The notes below the pieces were generated by a model, which was not told where the DNA came from, did not search any database, and worked only from the letters and a program-made list of their open reading frames with translations. From positions 22,524 through 86,523 of the forward strand of contig JAFVAI010000102.1 of the NCBI GenBank assembly GCA_017480545.1: a DNA stretch of 64,000 bases. Reading direction: 5' to 3'. The position numbers and the translations under genes were made by a program. This document shows positions 1-8,156 of this stretch, one piece after another. The stretch comes from Schwartzia sp. (in: firmicutes) (GTDB lineage: Bacteria; Bacillota; Negativicutes; Selenomonadales; Selenomonadaceae). Every line of letters starts with the position of its first letter. Position 1 is the first letter of the stretch.

Positions 1-452
1 GCAATCTCCTCGCGCTTTGTCATCGTGACGCGGATGCCCAGATAGCCGAACACGATCGCGAACACCACCGGGAGATAATTCCCCACGATGGGAATCCGTG
101 AAAACGCGGCACCTAATAATGTAGCAAGAATAAGTCCGAGAGAAAGCCCTGCCGCGCCCGCAATCACGTCATGAATCGGCATTTTGCCGAGCTGCGCCTC
201 CACCCAAGCGGAAAACCGCTTCAGCGCCGAGACAAAATAGGACGCCGTCAGCGATCCGACCAGCGCGCCAAGCGCCGCGCCCATCAGAATACAGAGAAGC
301 CCCGCCAGCGTCATGCGGAAAAACCCCATGTCCGCTTTCAGGATCTCCGTTCCGATGAATTGCGTCAACGCGGGGCTCGCGAGCTGCATCAATGCGGCTC
401 CCGTCACGCCCATGACAGCAACGATGAAAAAGCGAAAGACCTTGTCAAGCAT
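1..452 (-). CDS. yacL: PIN/TRAM-domain protein YacL-like, N-terminal membrane part (truncated by window edge)
   Basis: Only the first 150 or so residues are inside the window. They begin MLDKVFRFFIVAVMG and contain about four hydrophobic segments, the last ones around residues 97-140, as expected for the membrane-anchor half of YacL-type proteins. The PIN nuclease and TRAM domains would lie beyond base 1 and are not seen. The ATG at 452 follows a strong ribosome site (AGGAAGGGGGTG). The identification rests on the multi-pass N-terminus plus the position directly downstream of carD, the usual Firmicute order carD-yacL-ispD-ispF. It has its own promoter overlapping the end of carD. Another small membrane protein cannot be excluded without the C-terminal half. 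Confidence 0.65.
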   Translation of the reverse strand, partial: MLDKVFRFFIVAVMGVTGAALMQLASPALTQFIGTEILKADMGFFRMTLAGLLCILMGAALGALVGSLTASYFVSALKRFSAWVEAQLGKMPIHDVIAGAAGLSLGLILATLLGAAFSRIPIVGNYLPVVFAIVFGYLGIRVTMTKREEI

Positions 453-497
453 AGATTCACCCCCTTCCTAAAAACAGATAAAAAAACGGACAAATTC

Positions 498-526
498 ATA
501 ATAAACAATTCATCCGCTTTTGTCAA
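498..526 (-). promoter_or_regulatory. Sigma-A type promoter for the yacL-like gene
   Basis: Read on the minus strand there is a perfect TTGACA (521-526), a 17-base spacer and TATTAT (498-503), ending 45 bases before the ATG at 452. The -35 box lies just beyond the carD stop codon, so yacL can be transcribed independently of carD. Confidence 0.8.
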
Positions 527-529
527 AAC

Positions 530-1030
530 TTATGAGGATTGCTCGAAACCGTTTTTTTCCAAAATTCCGTCCATCCATGCGCCAACTTCGTCCGGTGTCT
601 TGCCGCAAGCATAGACGAGCTCGCTGACGAGAATCTGCTTCGCGAGATCCAGCAGTCTGCGCTCGCCGCTGGAAATTTTTCGGACACGGTCCTGCAAAAT
701 CAGGTTGCGGGCCACCGCCGCCACATCGCAGATATCGCCGGACTTCATGCGGGCGAGCGTCGCGTGGAAGCGTTTGTTCCAACTTCCGATCGCGCGCTCC
801 GGAGCGTCCGCCAACACCTCCGCCACTTTCTCGACTCCCTCCTCGGAAATCACATCGCGCAGCCCAATATTCTCCACATTGTCCGTCGGGATCATCACCT
901 TCATGTTCCCGATTGGCATCCGAAGGACATAGTAGGACTTCACTTCGCCCATCATTTCACATGTTTCAATATCCGCAATCACGCCCGCGCCGTGCATCGG
1001 ATAAACGACCTGATCCCCAACCCGCAGCAA
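530..1030 (-). CDS. carD: CarD/CdnL family transcriptional regulator
   Basis: A 166-residue protein that begins LLRVGDQVVYPMHGAGVI, the typical start of the CarD RNA-polymerase-interacting (Tudor-like) domain, followed by the helical DNA-binding C-terminal half (about residues 65-160). CarD-family proteins bind the RNA polymerase beta subunit and stabilise open promoter complexes, often at rRNA promoters. The start chosen is TTG at 1030 because GAGGGGGTGA sits at ideal spacing and the family starts here; the frame stays open further upstream but those residues (an ATG at 1063 and others) have no family match. A strong promoter lies about 70 bases upstream and yacL follows directly. Confidence 0.9.
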   Translation of the reverse strand: MLRVGDQVVYPMHGAGVIADIETCEMMGEVKSYYVLRMPIGNMKVMIPTDNVENIGLRDVISEEGVEKVAEVLADAPERAIGSWNKRFHATLARMKSGDICDVAAVARNLILQDRVRKISSGERRLLDLAKQILVSELVYACGKTPDEVGAWMDGILEKNGFEQSS

Positions 1031-1100
1031 ACGCTCACCCCCTCTTATACCTTTCGGTTTCATTATATCACAAAAATTTCCATCCGTGCAAAAATTTTTT

Positions 1101-1129
1101 AGTATATCACGCTTTATATAGTGTGTCAA
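1101..1129 (-). promoter_or_regulatory. Strong sigma-A type promoter for carD
   Basis: On the minus strand TTGACA (1124-1129), a spacer of exactly 17 bases and TATACT (1101-1106) precede the carD TTG start by about 70 bases. Both boxes match consensus at 11 of 12 positions. Confidence 0.88.
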
Positions 1130-1134
1130 ATTAT

Positions 1135-1171
1135 GAAAAAATCCCCGCCGCAGGCCGCGCCCGGAGCGGGG
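1135..1171 (-). terminator. Rho-independent terminator at the end of the asp23-to-site-2-protease operon
   Basis: Minus-strand stem TCCCCGC/GCGGGGA with a GC-rich loop, followed by TTTTTTC. It lies just after the site-2 protease stop codon and just before the carD promoter. Confidence 0.75.
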
Positions 1172-1200
1172 AAACTCGCGCAAGACATCACGCCGCTATG

Positions 1201-1830
1201 TCACAAAACCACAAGCCAAATGCCGCTGAACAGCGTCAGCACGAATTGCGCGATGGGAACCAAAATATAGCCCAGAATCGGCGTCGCGAGGAAGATGATG
1301 AAAATAATCATGCTGTACCGTTCCAGTCCCGCGAAACGGTACTGCATCTCGTAAGGCAGGAGCGTCATCAGGATGCGGGAGCCGTCCAACGGCGGCAACG
1401 GAATCAGGTTGAAAATGCCGAAGTTGATGTTGTAAACGACAATCAGCCAGAGCACCGCGCGCAAGCCGTAGCTCATTTCCATGCGGAGCGTATGCGTAAG
1501 GAAAATCATCACCCCGAGGGCGAGAAACGCCAACAAAAAGTTCATGCCGGGCCCCGCCAGCGCCACGAGGATTTCCCCTTTCTTCCGGTCACGGAAGTTG
1601 TGCGGATTGATGACCACGGGCTTCGCCCAACCGAACCGCGCCACCAGCAGCATCAAGAGGCCGATGGGGTCGATGTGCGCCATCGGGTTCAGCGTGAGCC
1701 GCCCCATCATCTTCGGCGTGAAGTCGCCCATCGCCACCGCCGCCCGCGCGTGCGCGTATTCGTGCAGAGCGAGGGCCATGATCAGCCCCGGCAGGCCCGC
1801 CACCATTTCCATGAAATTGAAGCCAAACAT
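1201..1830 (-). CDS. Site-2 protease family (M50) membrane metalloprotease
   Basis: A 209-residue membrane protein with the zinc motif HEYAH at residues 23-27 inside the first membrane helix, and the second family motif PLPPLDG with Asp149, which supplies the third zinc ligand. Several hydrophobic segments fit the minimal YwhC/YdfC-like S2P fold without a PDZ domain. Such proteins cleave within membranes; the substrate cannot be read from sequence. ATG at 1830 was chosen over an in-frame upstream ATG at 1854 because AAAAAAGGAGA precedes it and the family starts at MFGFNF. It is the last gene of the long operon, one base after the Nudix gene. Confidence 0.9.
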   Translation of the reverse strand: MFGFNFMEMVAGLPGLIMALALHEYAHARAAVAMGDFTPKMMGRLTLNPMAHIDPIGLLMLLVARFGWAKPVVINPHNFRDRKKGEILVALAGPGMNFLLAFLALGVMIFLTHTLRMEMSYGLRAVLWLIVVYNINFGIFNLIPLPPLDGSRILMTLLPYEMQYRFAGLERYSMIIFIIFLATPILGYILVPIAQFVLTLFSGIWLVVL

Positions 1831-1831
1831 A

Positions 1832-2377
1832 TCAAGTCTCCTTTTTTGCCGCATACATCAAAAGCGCGGTTACGGTCTTGCCGTCGACAATCGTGTTGTC
1901 GTAGACCTTTTCGATTGCCTCTGCCAACGGCATTCGAACGACATGGATGAACTCGTCCTCGTCCGGGCAGTCCTCGCCCGCCGCCAGCCCTTTCGCGAGG
2001 TAAATGTGAATCCATTCGTTGGAAAAGCCTACCGTCGTCGCCAACGAAAACAGCTTCGCATAGCGTTCGGCGGTGTAGCCCGTCTCTTCCTTCAATTCAC
2101 GTTTCGCGCATTCCAGCGGATCTTCCCCCGGCACGTCGAGCTTGCCCGCGGGTATCTCCAACGTGACGCGTTCAACGGGGTAGCGGTATTGGCGCACGAG
2201 AACCACGTTGCCGTCCTCCGTCACCGGCAGCACCGCCGACGCGCCGGGATGCGCCACCCACTCGCGGGTCGTCTCATGCCCGTTCGGGAGCAGCACCGTA
2301 TCGCGCCGCACATGAAGCAGCTTCCCGTCAAAAACGCTTTCGCTCGAAAGTTTCTTTTCCATCAAATCTTCGTTCAT
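1832..2377 (-). CDS. nudF: Nudix hydrolase, ADP-ribose pyrophosphatase type
   Basis: A 181-residue protein with a Nudix box at residues 78-101 (REL...EETGY core, R93 E94 and E97 E98 as metal ligands) and the ADP-ribose pyrophosphatase-like segment VRQYRYPVE just before it. Enzymes of this type split ADP-ribose into AMP and ribose 5-phosphate. It follows recN by one base and precedes the site-2 protease by one base, so translation is probably coupled. The start at 2377 overlaps GGGAGACGTGAC; an internal ATG at 2362 is an alternative. Substrate specificity is inferred from family resemblance only. Confidence 0.88.
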   Translation of the reverse strand: MNEDLMEKKLSSESVFDGKLLHVRRDTVLLPNGHETTREWVAHPGASAVLPVTEDGNVVLVRQYRYPVERVTLEIPAGKLDVPGEDPLECAKRELKEETGYTAERYAKLFSLATTVGFSNEWIHIYLAKGLAAGEDCPDEDEFIHVVRMPLAEAIEKVYDNTIVDGKTVTALLMYAAKKET

Positions 2378-2378
2378 G

Positions 2379-4088
2379 TCACGTCTCCCGTCCCGCGCGC
2401 AGCCTCTTTTTGGTTTCTGCGGCCCGCGCGATCATTTCCTTCGCATTTGTCAGCGAGGCCGCCGTCGCGTCCGCCCCCGACGCCATGCGGGCGATTTCCT
2501 TCGCGCGCTCCCCGGGCGGCAAAGCGCGCACATCGGTGGATGTCTTGCCATCCTTCGCCGATTTTTCAAGATAATAGTGGATGTCAGCCATGCAGGCGAT
2601 TTGCGGCAAATGCGTGATGCAAAGCACCTGCTTCCGGGCCGCGACGAGGGCGATGCGCTCGGCGACCATCTGCGCCGTCCGCCCGCCGATTCCCGTATCG
2701 ATTTCGTCGAAAACCATGCTCTGCGCGACGGAGTCTCCCGCCGCCGCCACGGCCTTGATCGCCAGCGCAATCCGTGACAACTCGCCACCGGAGGCAACCT
2801 TGGAAAGCGGTTTTTCCGTTTCCCCCGTGTTCGCCGAAAAGAGCAGATCAATCTCGTCCGCGCCCCGAACGGAAAGCTCCGACGGCGAAAGGACAACCGA
2901 CAGTTTCGCGTCGGGCATCCCCAGCGCGGAAAGCTGCTCGACAATGGCGGCGGACAACGCCCCCGCCGCTTTTTCCCGCCGCCCGGTCAAAAGCGAAGCG
3001 CGGCGCTTCGCTTCCGCTTCCGTTTCCGCGCATTTTTTCTCCAGCGCCGCCACGCGCCCGTCAAAATTCTCGGCGCTTTCGATTTCCTTTTCAATCTCGT
3101 CCCGATAAACGAGCACCGCCTCAATGGACGCGCCATATTTCCGTTCCAGCTTGTCGATGACATCCATGCGGGACTGGAGCGCGTCCAACCGCTCCGGGTC
3201 GAAATCCATGCTGTCCCGGTAATTCTGCACGGTATAGGAAATCTCTTTCAGCTGGCAGACGGCATCCTCAAGCATCGGCGCGGCATCATCAAAAGCCTTG
3301 TCAAATTGACGGAGCGCTGCCAAGCGCCGCTGGAGAGCGCCCACCTCGGAAAGGATGCCCTCGCTTTCGCCGCCGCCCGAAAGCAGCGCATCGGCCTCGC
3401 CCAAATTTTCCGTAATGCGCTCGGCGTTTGACAGCCGGTTGATTTCCGCCTCCAGTTCCTCGTCCTCGTGCGGCTGAAGATTCGCCTCGCCGATTTCCTG
3501 CGCCTGCCATCGCAACATATCCATACGGTCGGCGGACACGTTCGCCGACGACCTGGTTTCTTCCAGCGCTTCCGCCGCATCGCGCCACGCGCGGTACGCC
3601 TCCGCATAGGAAGCCCGCAGCCCCGGTATCCCCTCGTCGCTGCCGTCGAGCAATGCAAACTGGTTGTCCGAACGGGTGAGTGCAAGATTTTCGTGTTGGC
3701 CGTGAATGTCGACGAGAAATTCGCCGATGGCGCGCAAGACACTGAGAGTCACATGGCAGCCGTTGACGAGGATGACGTTTTTCCCCTTGGTCGCGATTTG
3801 GCGCGTGACGATCAAAGTGTCATCCTCGTCGTCGATGGCCTGCTCCGCCAGCAGTGCATGGAGCCGCTTTTCCCCCGAGATATCAAAAATCGCCTCCACC
3901 CGCAGCCAGTCACAGCCCGTGCGAATAACATCGGCGGACAGCCGATGGCCGAGTACCGCGCCGAGAGCGTCAATCAGGATGGATTTGCCCGCGCCCGTTT
4001 CACCAGTCAAAATATTGAGCCCGGCATCGAAATTGATCTCGACGTGCTCGAGCAGCGCGAAATTCCAAACGGTCAGCGTTTTCAGCAT
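2379..4088 (-). CDS. recN: DNA repair protein RecN
   Basis: A 569-residue SMC-like ATPase of normal RecN length. Walker A is GETGAGKS at residues 29-36, the ABC signature region is ASGGELSRIALAI and Walker B is MVFDEIDTGIGG; between them lies a long coiled coil (about residues 150-370). RecN acts early in double-strand-break repair. ATG at 4088 follows GGAGGGG at good spacing. Its first codons overlap the natural end of the argR reading frame (ATGCTGA), so the two genes were built to be translationally coupled. The TGA inside argR (see that entry) would leave about 100 untranslated bases before recN. Confidence 0.95.
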   Translation of the reverse strand: MLKTLTVWNFALLEHVEINFDAGLNILTGETGAGKSILIDALGAVLGHRLSADVIRTGCDWLRVEAIFDISGEKRLHALLAEQAIDDEDDTLIVTRQIATKGKNVILVNGCHVTLSVLRAIGEFLVDIHGQHENLALTRSDNQFALLDGSDEGIPGLRASYAEAYRAWRDAAEALEETRSSANVSADRMDMLRWQAQEIGEANLQPHEDEELEAEINRLSNAERITENLGEADALLSGGGESEGILSEVGALQRRLAALRQFDKAFDDAAPMLEDAVCQLKEISYTVQNYRDSMDFDPERLDALQSRMDVIDKLERKYGASIEAVLVYRDEIEKEIESAENFDGRVAALEKKCAETEAEAKRRASLLTGRREKAAGALSAAIVEQLSALGMPDAKLSVVLSPSELSVRGADEIDLLFSANTGETEKPLSKVASGGELSRIALAIKAVAAAGDSVAQSMVFDEIDTGIGGRTAQMVAERIALVAARKQVLCITHLPQIACMADIHYYLEKSAKDGKTSTDVRALPPGERAKEIARMASGADATAASLTNAKEMIARAAETKKRLRAGRET

Positions 4089-4564
4089 ACTGCGTCCCCT
4101 CCAAGCAGTTCCTTGGCCCGCTGCAAGACGGCAGGCGCGGCGGCTTCCGGCTTCACGACGACGAGGATGGTGTCGTCGCCCGCCACCGTTCAGATGACCT
4201 CCGGCCATTCCGCCGTGTCCAGTTCGGAGGCCACGGCGTTCGCCATGCCCGGCAGCGTCCGCAGCACGACGAGATTCCCGCTGCTGTCCGCGCCCGTGAC
4301 CGCATCCGTGAAAAAGCCCTCCAAGCGGCTCTGGGGTCGTCCGCCGCCCGCCTCCGGAAACGCGTATCGCGACCGTCCGCCGCCCATCGGCGCTTTGACG
4401 AGCCGAAGCTCCTTGATGTCGCGGGAAACCGTGGCCTGCGTGACTTCGATATGCGCCCGGCGCAAATGCTCCGCCAAGTCTTCCTGCGTCTCGACAACAT
4501 GGGTCTCGACGATTTCCCTTATTTTTTCCTGCCGAAGCGGCTTCATCCGCTCGTCCTTTTTCAT
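4082..4564 (-). pseudogene. argR: Arginine repressor ArgR interrupted by an in-frame TGA
   Basis: The reading frame encodes a normal ArgR: winged-helix DNA-binding domain (residues 1-75, with ATVSRDIKELRLVK) and the oligomerisation/arginine-binding domain. At 4190-4192 an in-frame TGA stands where the family has glycine in the motif E-V-I-G-T-V-A-G-D-D-T, so one base change (GGA to TGA) would explain it. Downstream the same frame continues perfectly to the expected end overlapping recN. The truncated 124-residue product would lose both aspartates that bind arginine. ATG at 4564 is chosen; the GTG at 4576 is part of the ribosome site AAAGGTGG. A real nonsense mutation, a sequencing error or readthrough are all possible. 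Confidence 0.85.
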
Positions 4565-4578
4565 AACAACGCCCACCT

Positions 4579-5436
4579 TTACGCGTTATAGAGAAGCTTC
4601 GTGCGAAGGGTCCGATAATAATTTTTGTCATCGAACTTGACGATTTTCGTCGGAAGCTGGGCGCGGCGCACGATGACCGCGTCTCCCGGCAGAAGATGAA
4701 AACTTTCCTGCCCGTCGAAGGTGACGACAATATCCCGATGCAACGCAGCGATGTCGATTTTGATCTCATCGTCCTCGTCCATGACGATGGGGCGCGCGTT
4801 GAAGGTGTGCGGGCAAATCGGCGTCATCAGCAGCACTTTGGCCTTGGGATTGATCAGAGGGCCGCCCGCCGAAAGCGAATAGGCCGTCGAGCCCGTCGCC
4901 GTGGAAACGATCAGGCCGTCAGCCTTGTAATCCATCACATGGCAGCCGCCCACCGTCAGGCCGAGTTGGAGCATACGCGCCGCGCCGCCCTTCGTGACGA
5001 CCACGTCGTTGATTGCATGGCCGAGGAACCGTTCGCTCTTTCCCTCGCTCGCCACAAAGCCCGAAATGACCATGCGCTCCTCCAGATAATATTCGCCGCG
5101 CAGGATTTTTTCGAGGTTCGCTTCCAGCTCCGTCGGCTCGATATCCGCCAGAAAGCCGAAGGTACCGATGTTCACGCCGCAGACGGGGACGTTTTTCTCG
5201 TAGACGCGGCGGCAGACGCCAAGCAGCGTACCGTCGCCGCCCAAGGAAAGCGCCATATCCATCGGCCGATTGTCGATATCAGGCACACCGTATGCCTCGC
5301 AATGAAAAAAAGCCGCGTCGTCCGGCGGCATCATCAGCTGCACGTCCTTGTCCTCGAAAAATCGGATAATGCGCGCCAGCACCTGTGGCGCATCCTCCTT
5401 GTCGATATTCGGGAACACCGCAATCCGCCGCATCAT
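4579..5436 (-). CDS. nadK: NAD(+)/NADH kinase
   Basis: A 285-residue ATP-NAD kinase with the signature LGGDGTLL (Asp and the GGDG loop), the NDVVV segment, and ATGSTAYSLSAGGP, which binds the nucleotide. It makes NADP from NAD. It overlaps the end of tlyA (ATGATG over the TGA) and precedes argR by about 14 bases, the conserved Firmicute order tlyA-nadK-argR-recN. Two adjacent ATGs (5436, 5433) follow AAAGGGGGAACG; the first is used. Confidence 0.95.
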   Translation of the reverse strand: MMRRIAVFPNIDKEDAPQVLARIIRFFEDKDVQLMMPPDDAAFFHCEAYGVPDIDNRPMDMALSLGGDGTLLGVCRRVYEKNVPVCGVNIGTFGFLADIEPTELEANLEKILRGEYYLEERMVISGFVASEGKSERFLGHAINDVVVTKGGAARMLQLGLTVGGCHVMDYKADGLIVSTATGSTAYSLSAGGPLINPKAKVLLMTPICPHTFNARPIVMDEDDEIKIDIAALHRDIVVTFDGQESFHLLPGDAVIVRRAQLPTKIVKFDDKNYYRTLRTKLLYNA

Positions 5437-6257
5437 CGTTCCCCCTTTCCCTTGCCGAGCGCCTTGTGGGCCTCGGCCACGGCGTCGCCGATTTTGTCCT
5501 CCGTCGCCGCGTCCGGCCCGATTTCTGATTGTGCAAGATACATCAAATATTCGATATTGCCTTCCGGTCCCTTGATCGGCGAGAATGTCAGACCCGCAGG
5601 GAAAAAGCCGAGCATCCTGCTGTACGCCGCGACCTCCCGGATCACGCTTCTGTGTACCTCCGGTTCGCGCACGACGCCCTTCTTTCCGACATGGCCGCGC
5701 CCCGCCTCAAACTGCGGTTTGATCAGCGCGACGATTTCGCCCGTATCCTTCAGGAGAGCCTTCACGGGTTCCAGAACCTTCGTCAGCGAGATGAACGCAA
5801 CGTCAATGGAAGCGAAATCCAGAAGCTCTCCAAGATCCCCGGGCCGAACGTAGCGGATATTCGTCCGCTCCATATTCACGACGCGCGGGTCGCTCCGCAA
5901 CTTCCACGCCAACTGCCCGTAGCCGACGTCAATGGCAAAAATCTTTGCCGCGCCGCGTTGGAGCGCGCAATCGGTGAAGCCGCCTGTGGACGCGCCGATA
6001 TCGGCGGCGACTTTTCCTTCCATGGAAAGCCCGAAGGCCTCCATCGCTTTTTCGAGCTTGAATCCGCCGCGGCTCACATAGGGAAGCGCGTTGCCGAGGA
6101 CGCGAAGCTCCACGTCTTCCTTCACCATCGTCCCGGCCTTGTCCATCTTTTGCCCGTTCACCAGCACGAGCCCCGCCATCAGCGTCGTTTTCGCCTTTTC
6201 CCGCGTCTCGGCGAGTCCGCGCCTGACCAGCAATACATCCAGCCTTTCCTTTGCCAT
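5433..6257 (-). CDS. tlyA: TlyA family rRNA (cytidine-2'-O)-methyltransferase
   Basis: A 274-residue protein with an N-terminal S4 RNA-binding domain (residues 1-65, ERLDVLLVRRGLAETREKA) and a FtsJ-like methyltransferase domain with the SAM-binding motif ADIGASTGGFTD. Characterised TlyA proteins methylate ribose hydroxyls in 16S and/or 23S rRNA; some are called hemolysins from older work. It starts two bases after the dxs stop and overlaps nadK, fully within the operon. The upstream ribosome site is weak, which fits translational coupling to dxs. Confidence 0.93.
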   Translation of the reverse strand: MAKERLDVLLVRRGLAETREKAKTTLMAGLVLVNGQKMDKAGTMVKEDVELRVLGNALPYVSRGGFKLEKAMEAFGLSMEGKVAADIGASTGGFTDCALQRGAAKIFAIDVGYGQLAWKLRSDPRVVNMERTNIRYVRPGDLGELLDFASIDVAFISLTKVLEPVKALLKDTGEIVALIKPQFEAGRGHVGKKGVVREPEVHRSVIREVAAYSRMLGFFPAGLTFSPIKGPEGNIEYLMYLAQSEIGPDAATEDKIGDAVAEAHKALGKGKGER

Positions 6258-6258
6258 G

Positions 6259-8139
6259 TTACGCGAGCCCCGCCCATCGTTCCGCGATTTTTGCCGCCAC
6301 CTGCTCCGGCATGAGCCCGCAGAACTCCAAAAGCTTCTGCCGCGCGCCCTGGGGCACGAACCGGTCGGGAATGCCGATGCGGAGCAACGGCGTCGTGTGG
6401 GCCGCGTCCATCATATATTCTGCCACCGCCGAGCCGAAACCGCCCGCCAACGCGTTTTCCTCCAGCGTCACAATAAGCTTCGCCGCGGCCGCGAATTTGT
6501 CGATGGCGTCCGTATCCAACGGCTTCACGAAACGCATATTGACAATCGACGCGCGAACGCCTTTTTCTTCGAGCAGCGCGGCCGCCTTTCCCGCTGCGTC
6601 CACCATCGTGCCCACAGCCAGAAGCGCCACATCGCCGCCCTCGGAAAGAATCTCCGCCTTGCCGATCTCCACCTCGCGGAAGCTCCCGGAAATCGCGACG
6701 CCGACCCCCGCGCCGCGCGGATAGCGAATCGCCGTCGGCCCGTCCATGCGCACCGCCGTGTAAAGCATATCGCGAAGCTCGCCCTCGTCTTTCGGCACGA
6801 ACACCGTCATCCCGGGCATCATTCGCAAGTAGGACAAGTCGAATACACCATGGTGCGTCGGACCGTCCTCGCCCACCAACCCCGCCCTGTCGAGGCAAAG
6901 GGTGACGGGCAGCTTTTGCAGGCAAACGTCGTGTACAAGTTGGTCATAAGCGCGCTGGGAGAAGGTCGAATAAATCGCCGCCACCGGATGAAGACCGGCC
7001 GCCGCCATGCCCGCCGCCAACGTCACTGCGTGCTCCTCGGCAATGCCCACGTCGAAGAACCGCTTCGGATAGCGCTCGGCGAATTTCTTCAGGCCCGTGC
7101 CGCCGGGCATCGCCGCTGTAATCGCCGTAATGCTCGGCATTTCTTTCGCCAGCTCGATCAGCGCGTCGCCGAAAACCGACGTATAAGACGCGGGCGCGTT
7201 TGGATCCTTGCGCACGGCGCCCGTCGCCGCGTCGAACTTTCCAACGCCATGGAACTTGTCCGGCTCCGTTTCCGCCGGAAGATAGCCTCGCCCCTTCTTC
7301 GTCCGCACATGGACGAGAATCGGGCCTTCCATCATGCAGACCTCGGTGAATACCTCGCGCATCAGACGGATATTGTGGCCGTCGATGGGGCCGACATAAG
7401 CAAAGCCCATCTCCTGGAAAATCCCGCCCGGCACCAACACGGACTTGACGCCTTCCTTGATATACTCCGCCGTACGGACCACCGTGTCGCCGATATGGGG
7501 AATACTGCGCAAAAGTTCTTTCAGGTCTTCCTTCGCGCGATTGTACTGCGGCGCGACGCGAATCCTCGAAAGGTATTCGCTCATCGCCCCCACGTTGCAG
7601 TCAATACTCATGCCGTTGTCGTTCAACACGACGATCAGGTTCCTGCCGAGATCTCCCGCGTGGTTCAAAGCCTCGAAAGCCTCGCCGCCCGTCATCGCGC
7701 CGTCGCCGATTACCGCGACGACATGCTCGCCGCGGCCTTGGATGTCACGCGCGACAGCCATGCCGAGAGCCGCCGAGATGGACGTGCTGGCATGGCCGAC
7801 GCCGAAAGCGTCGTATTCCGATTCCGCCCGGGACGGAAAGCCGAGAATGCCTTCCCACTGGCGGAGGCCGGAAAACCGCGCCTGCCGTCCGGTCAGCAAC
7901 TTATGCGCGTATGCCTGATGGCCGACATCCCAGACCACCTTGTCCGTCGGCAGATGCAGTACACTGTATAGTGCCAGCGTCAGTTCCACAGCGCCCAGGC
8001 TCGGCGCGAGGTGGCCGCCCGTCTGCGAGACCGTCCGGACGATGACCTCGCGAATCTCCGCAGCCAACGCTTCCAGTTCTTCGATGGAAAGCCCATGCAG
8101 TTTTTCCGGCTCGTCAATCCGCTCCAAAAGATTTCCCAT
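6259..8139 (-). CDS. dxs: 1-deoxy-D-xylulose-5-phosphate synthase
   Basis: A 626-residue thiamine-diphosphate enzyme: pyrophosphate-binding region GDGAMTGGEAFEALN at about residue 145, followed by VLNDNGMSI, then a transketolase pyrimidine-binding domain (from about 315, with GIAEEHAVTLAAGMA) and a C-terminal transketolase domain. It condenses pyruvate and glyceraldehyde 3-phosphate in the first step of the MEP isoprenoid pathway. It follows ispA, which uses the pathway's products. Start ATG 8139 has GGATG six bases upstream; ATG 8148 (MKAMGNLL) is in frame and possible. The reading frame stays open far upstream inside ispA but that part has no dxs homology. Confidence 0.95.
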   Translation of the reverse strand: MGNLLERIDEPEKLHGLSIEELEALAAEIREVIVRTVSQTGGHLAPSLGAVELTLALYSVLHLPTDKVVWDVGHQAYAHKLLTGRQARFSGLRQWEGILGFPSRAESEYDAFGVGHASTSISAALGMAVARDIQGRGEHVVAVIGDGAMTGGEAFEALNHAGDLGRNLIVVLNDNGMSIDCNVGAMSEYLSRIRVAPQYNRAKEDLKELLRSIPHIGDTVVRTAEYIKEGVKSVLVPGGIFQEMGFAYVGPIDGHNIRLMREVFTEVCMMEGPILVHVRTKKGRGYLPAETEPDKFHGVGKFDAATGAVRKDPNAPASYTSVFGDALIELAKEMPSITAITAAMPGGTGLKKFAERYPKRFFDVGIAEEHAVTLAAGMAAAGLHPVAAIYSTFSQRAYDQLVHDVCLQKLPVTLCLDRAGLVGEDGPTHHGVFDLSYLRMMPGMTVFVPKDEGELRDMLYTAVRMDGPTAIRYPRGAGVGVAISGSFREVEIGKAEILSEGGDVALLAVGTMVDAAGKAAALLEEKGVRASIVNMRFVKPLDTDAIDKFAAAAKLIVTLEENALAGGFGSAVAEYMMDAAHTTPLLRIGIPDRFVPQGARQKLLEFCGLMPEQVAAKIAERWAGLA

Positions 8140-8156
8140 TGCTTTCATCCAATCTT

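Noticed and set aside
4190..4192. TGA in argR read as selenocysteine or recoded Gly
   Set aside because: The position is Gly in the family, no selenocysteine-type hairpin is evident directly downstream, and other genes use TGA as a normal stop.
6091..7971. Plus-strand open frame of over 600 codons opposite dxs
   Set aside because: Arg/His-rich shadow translation of dxs without any recognisable domain.
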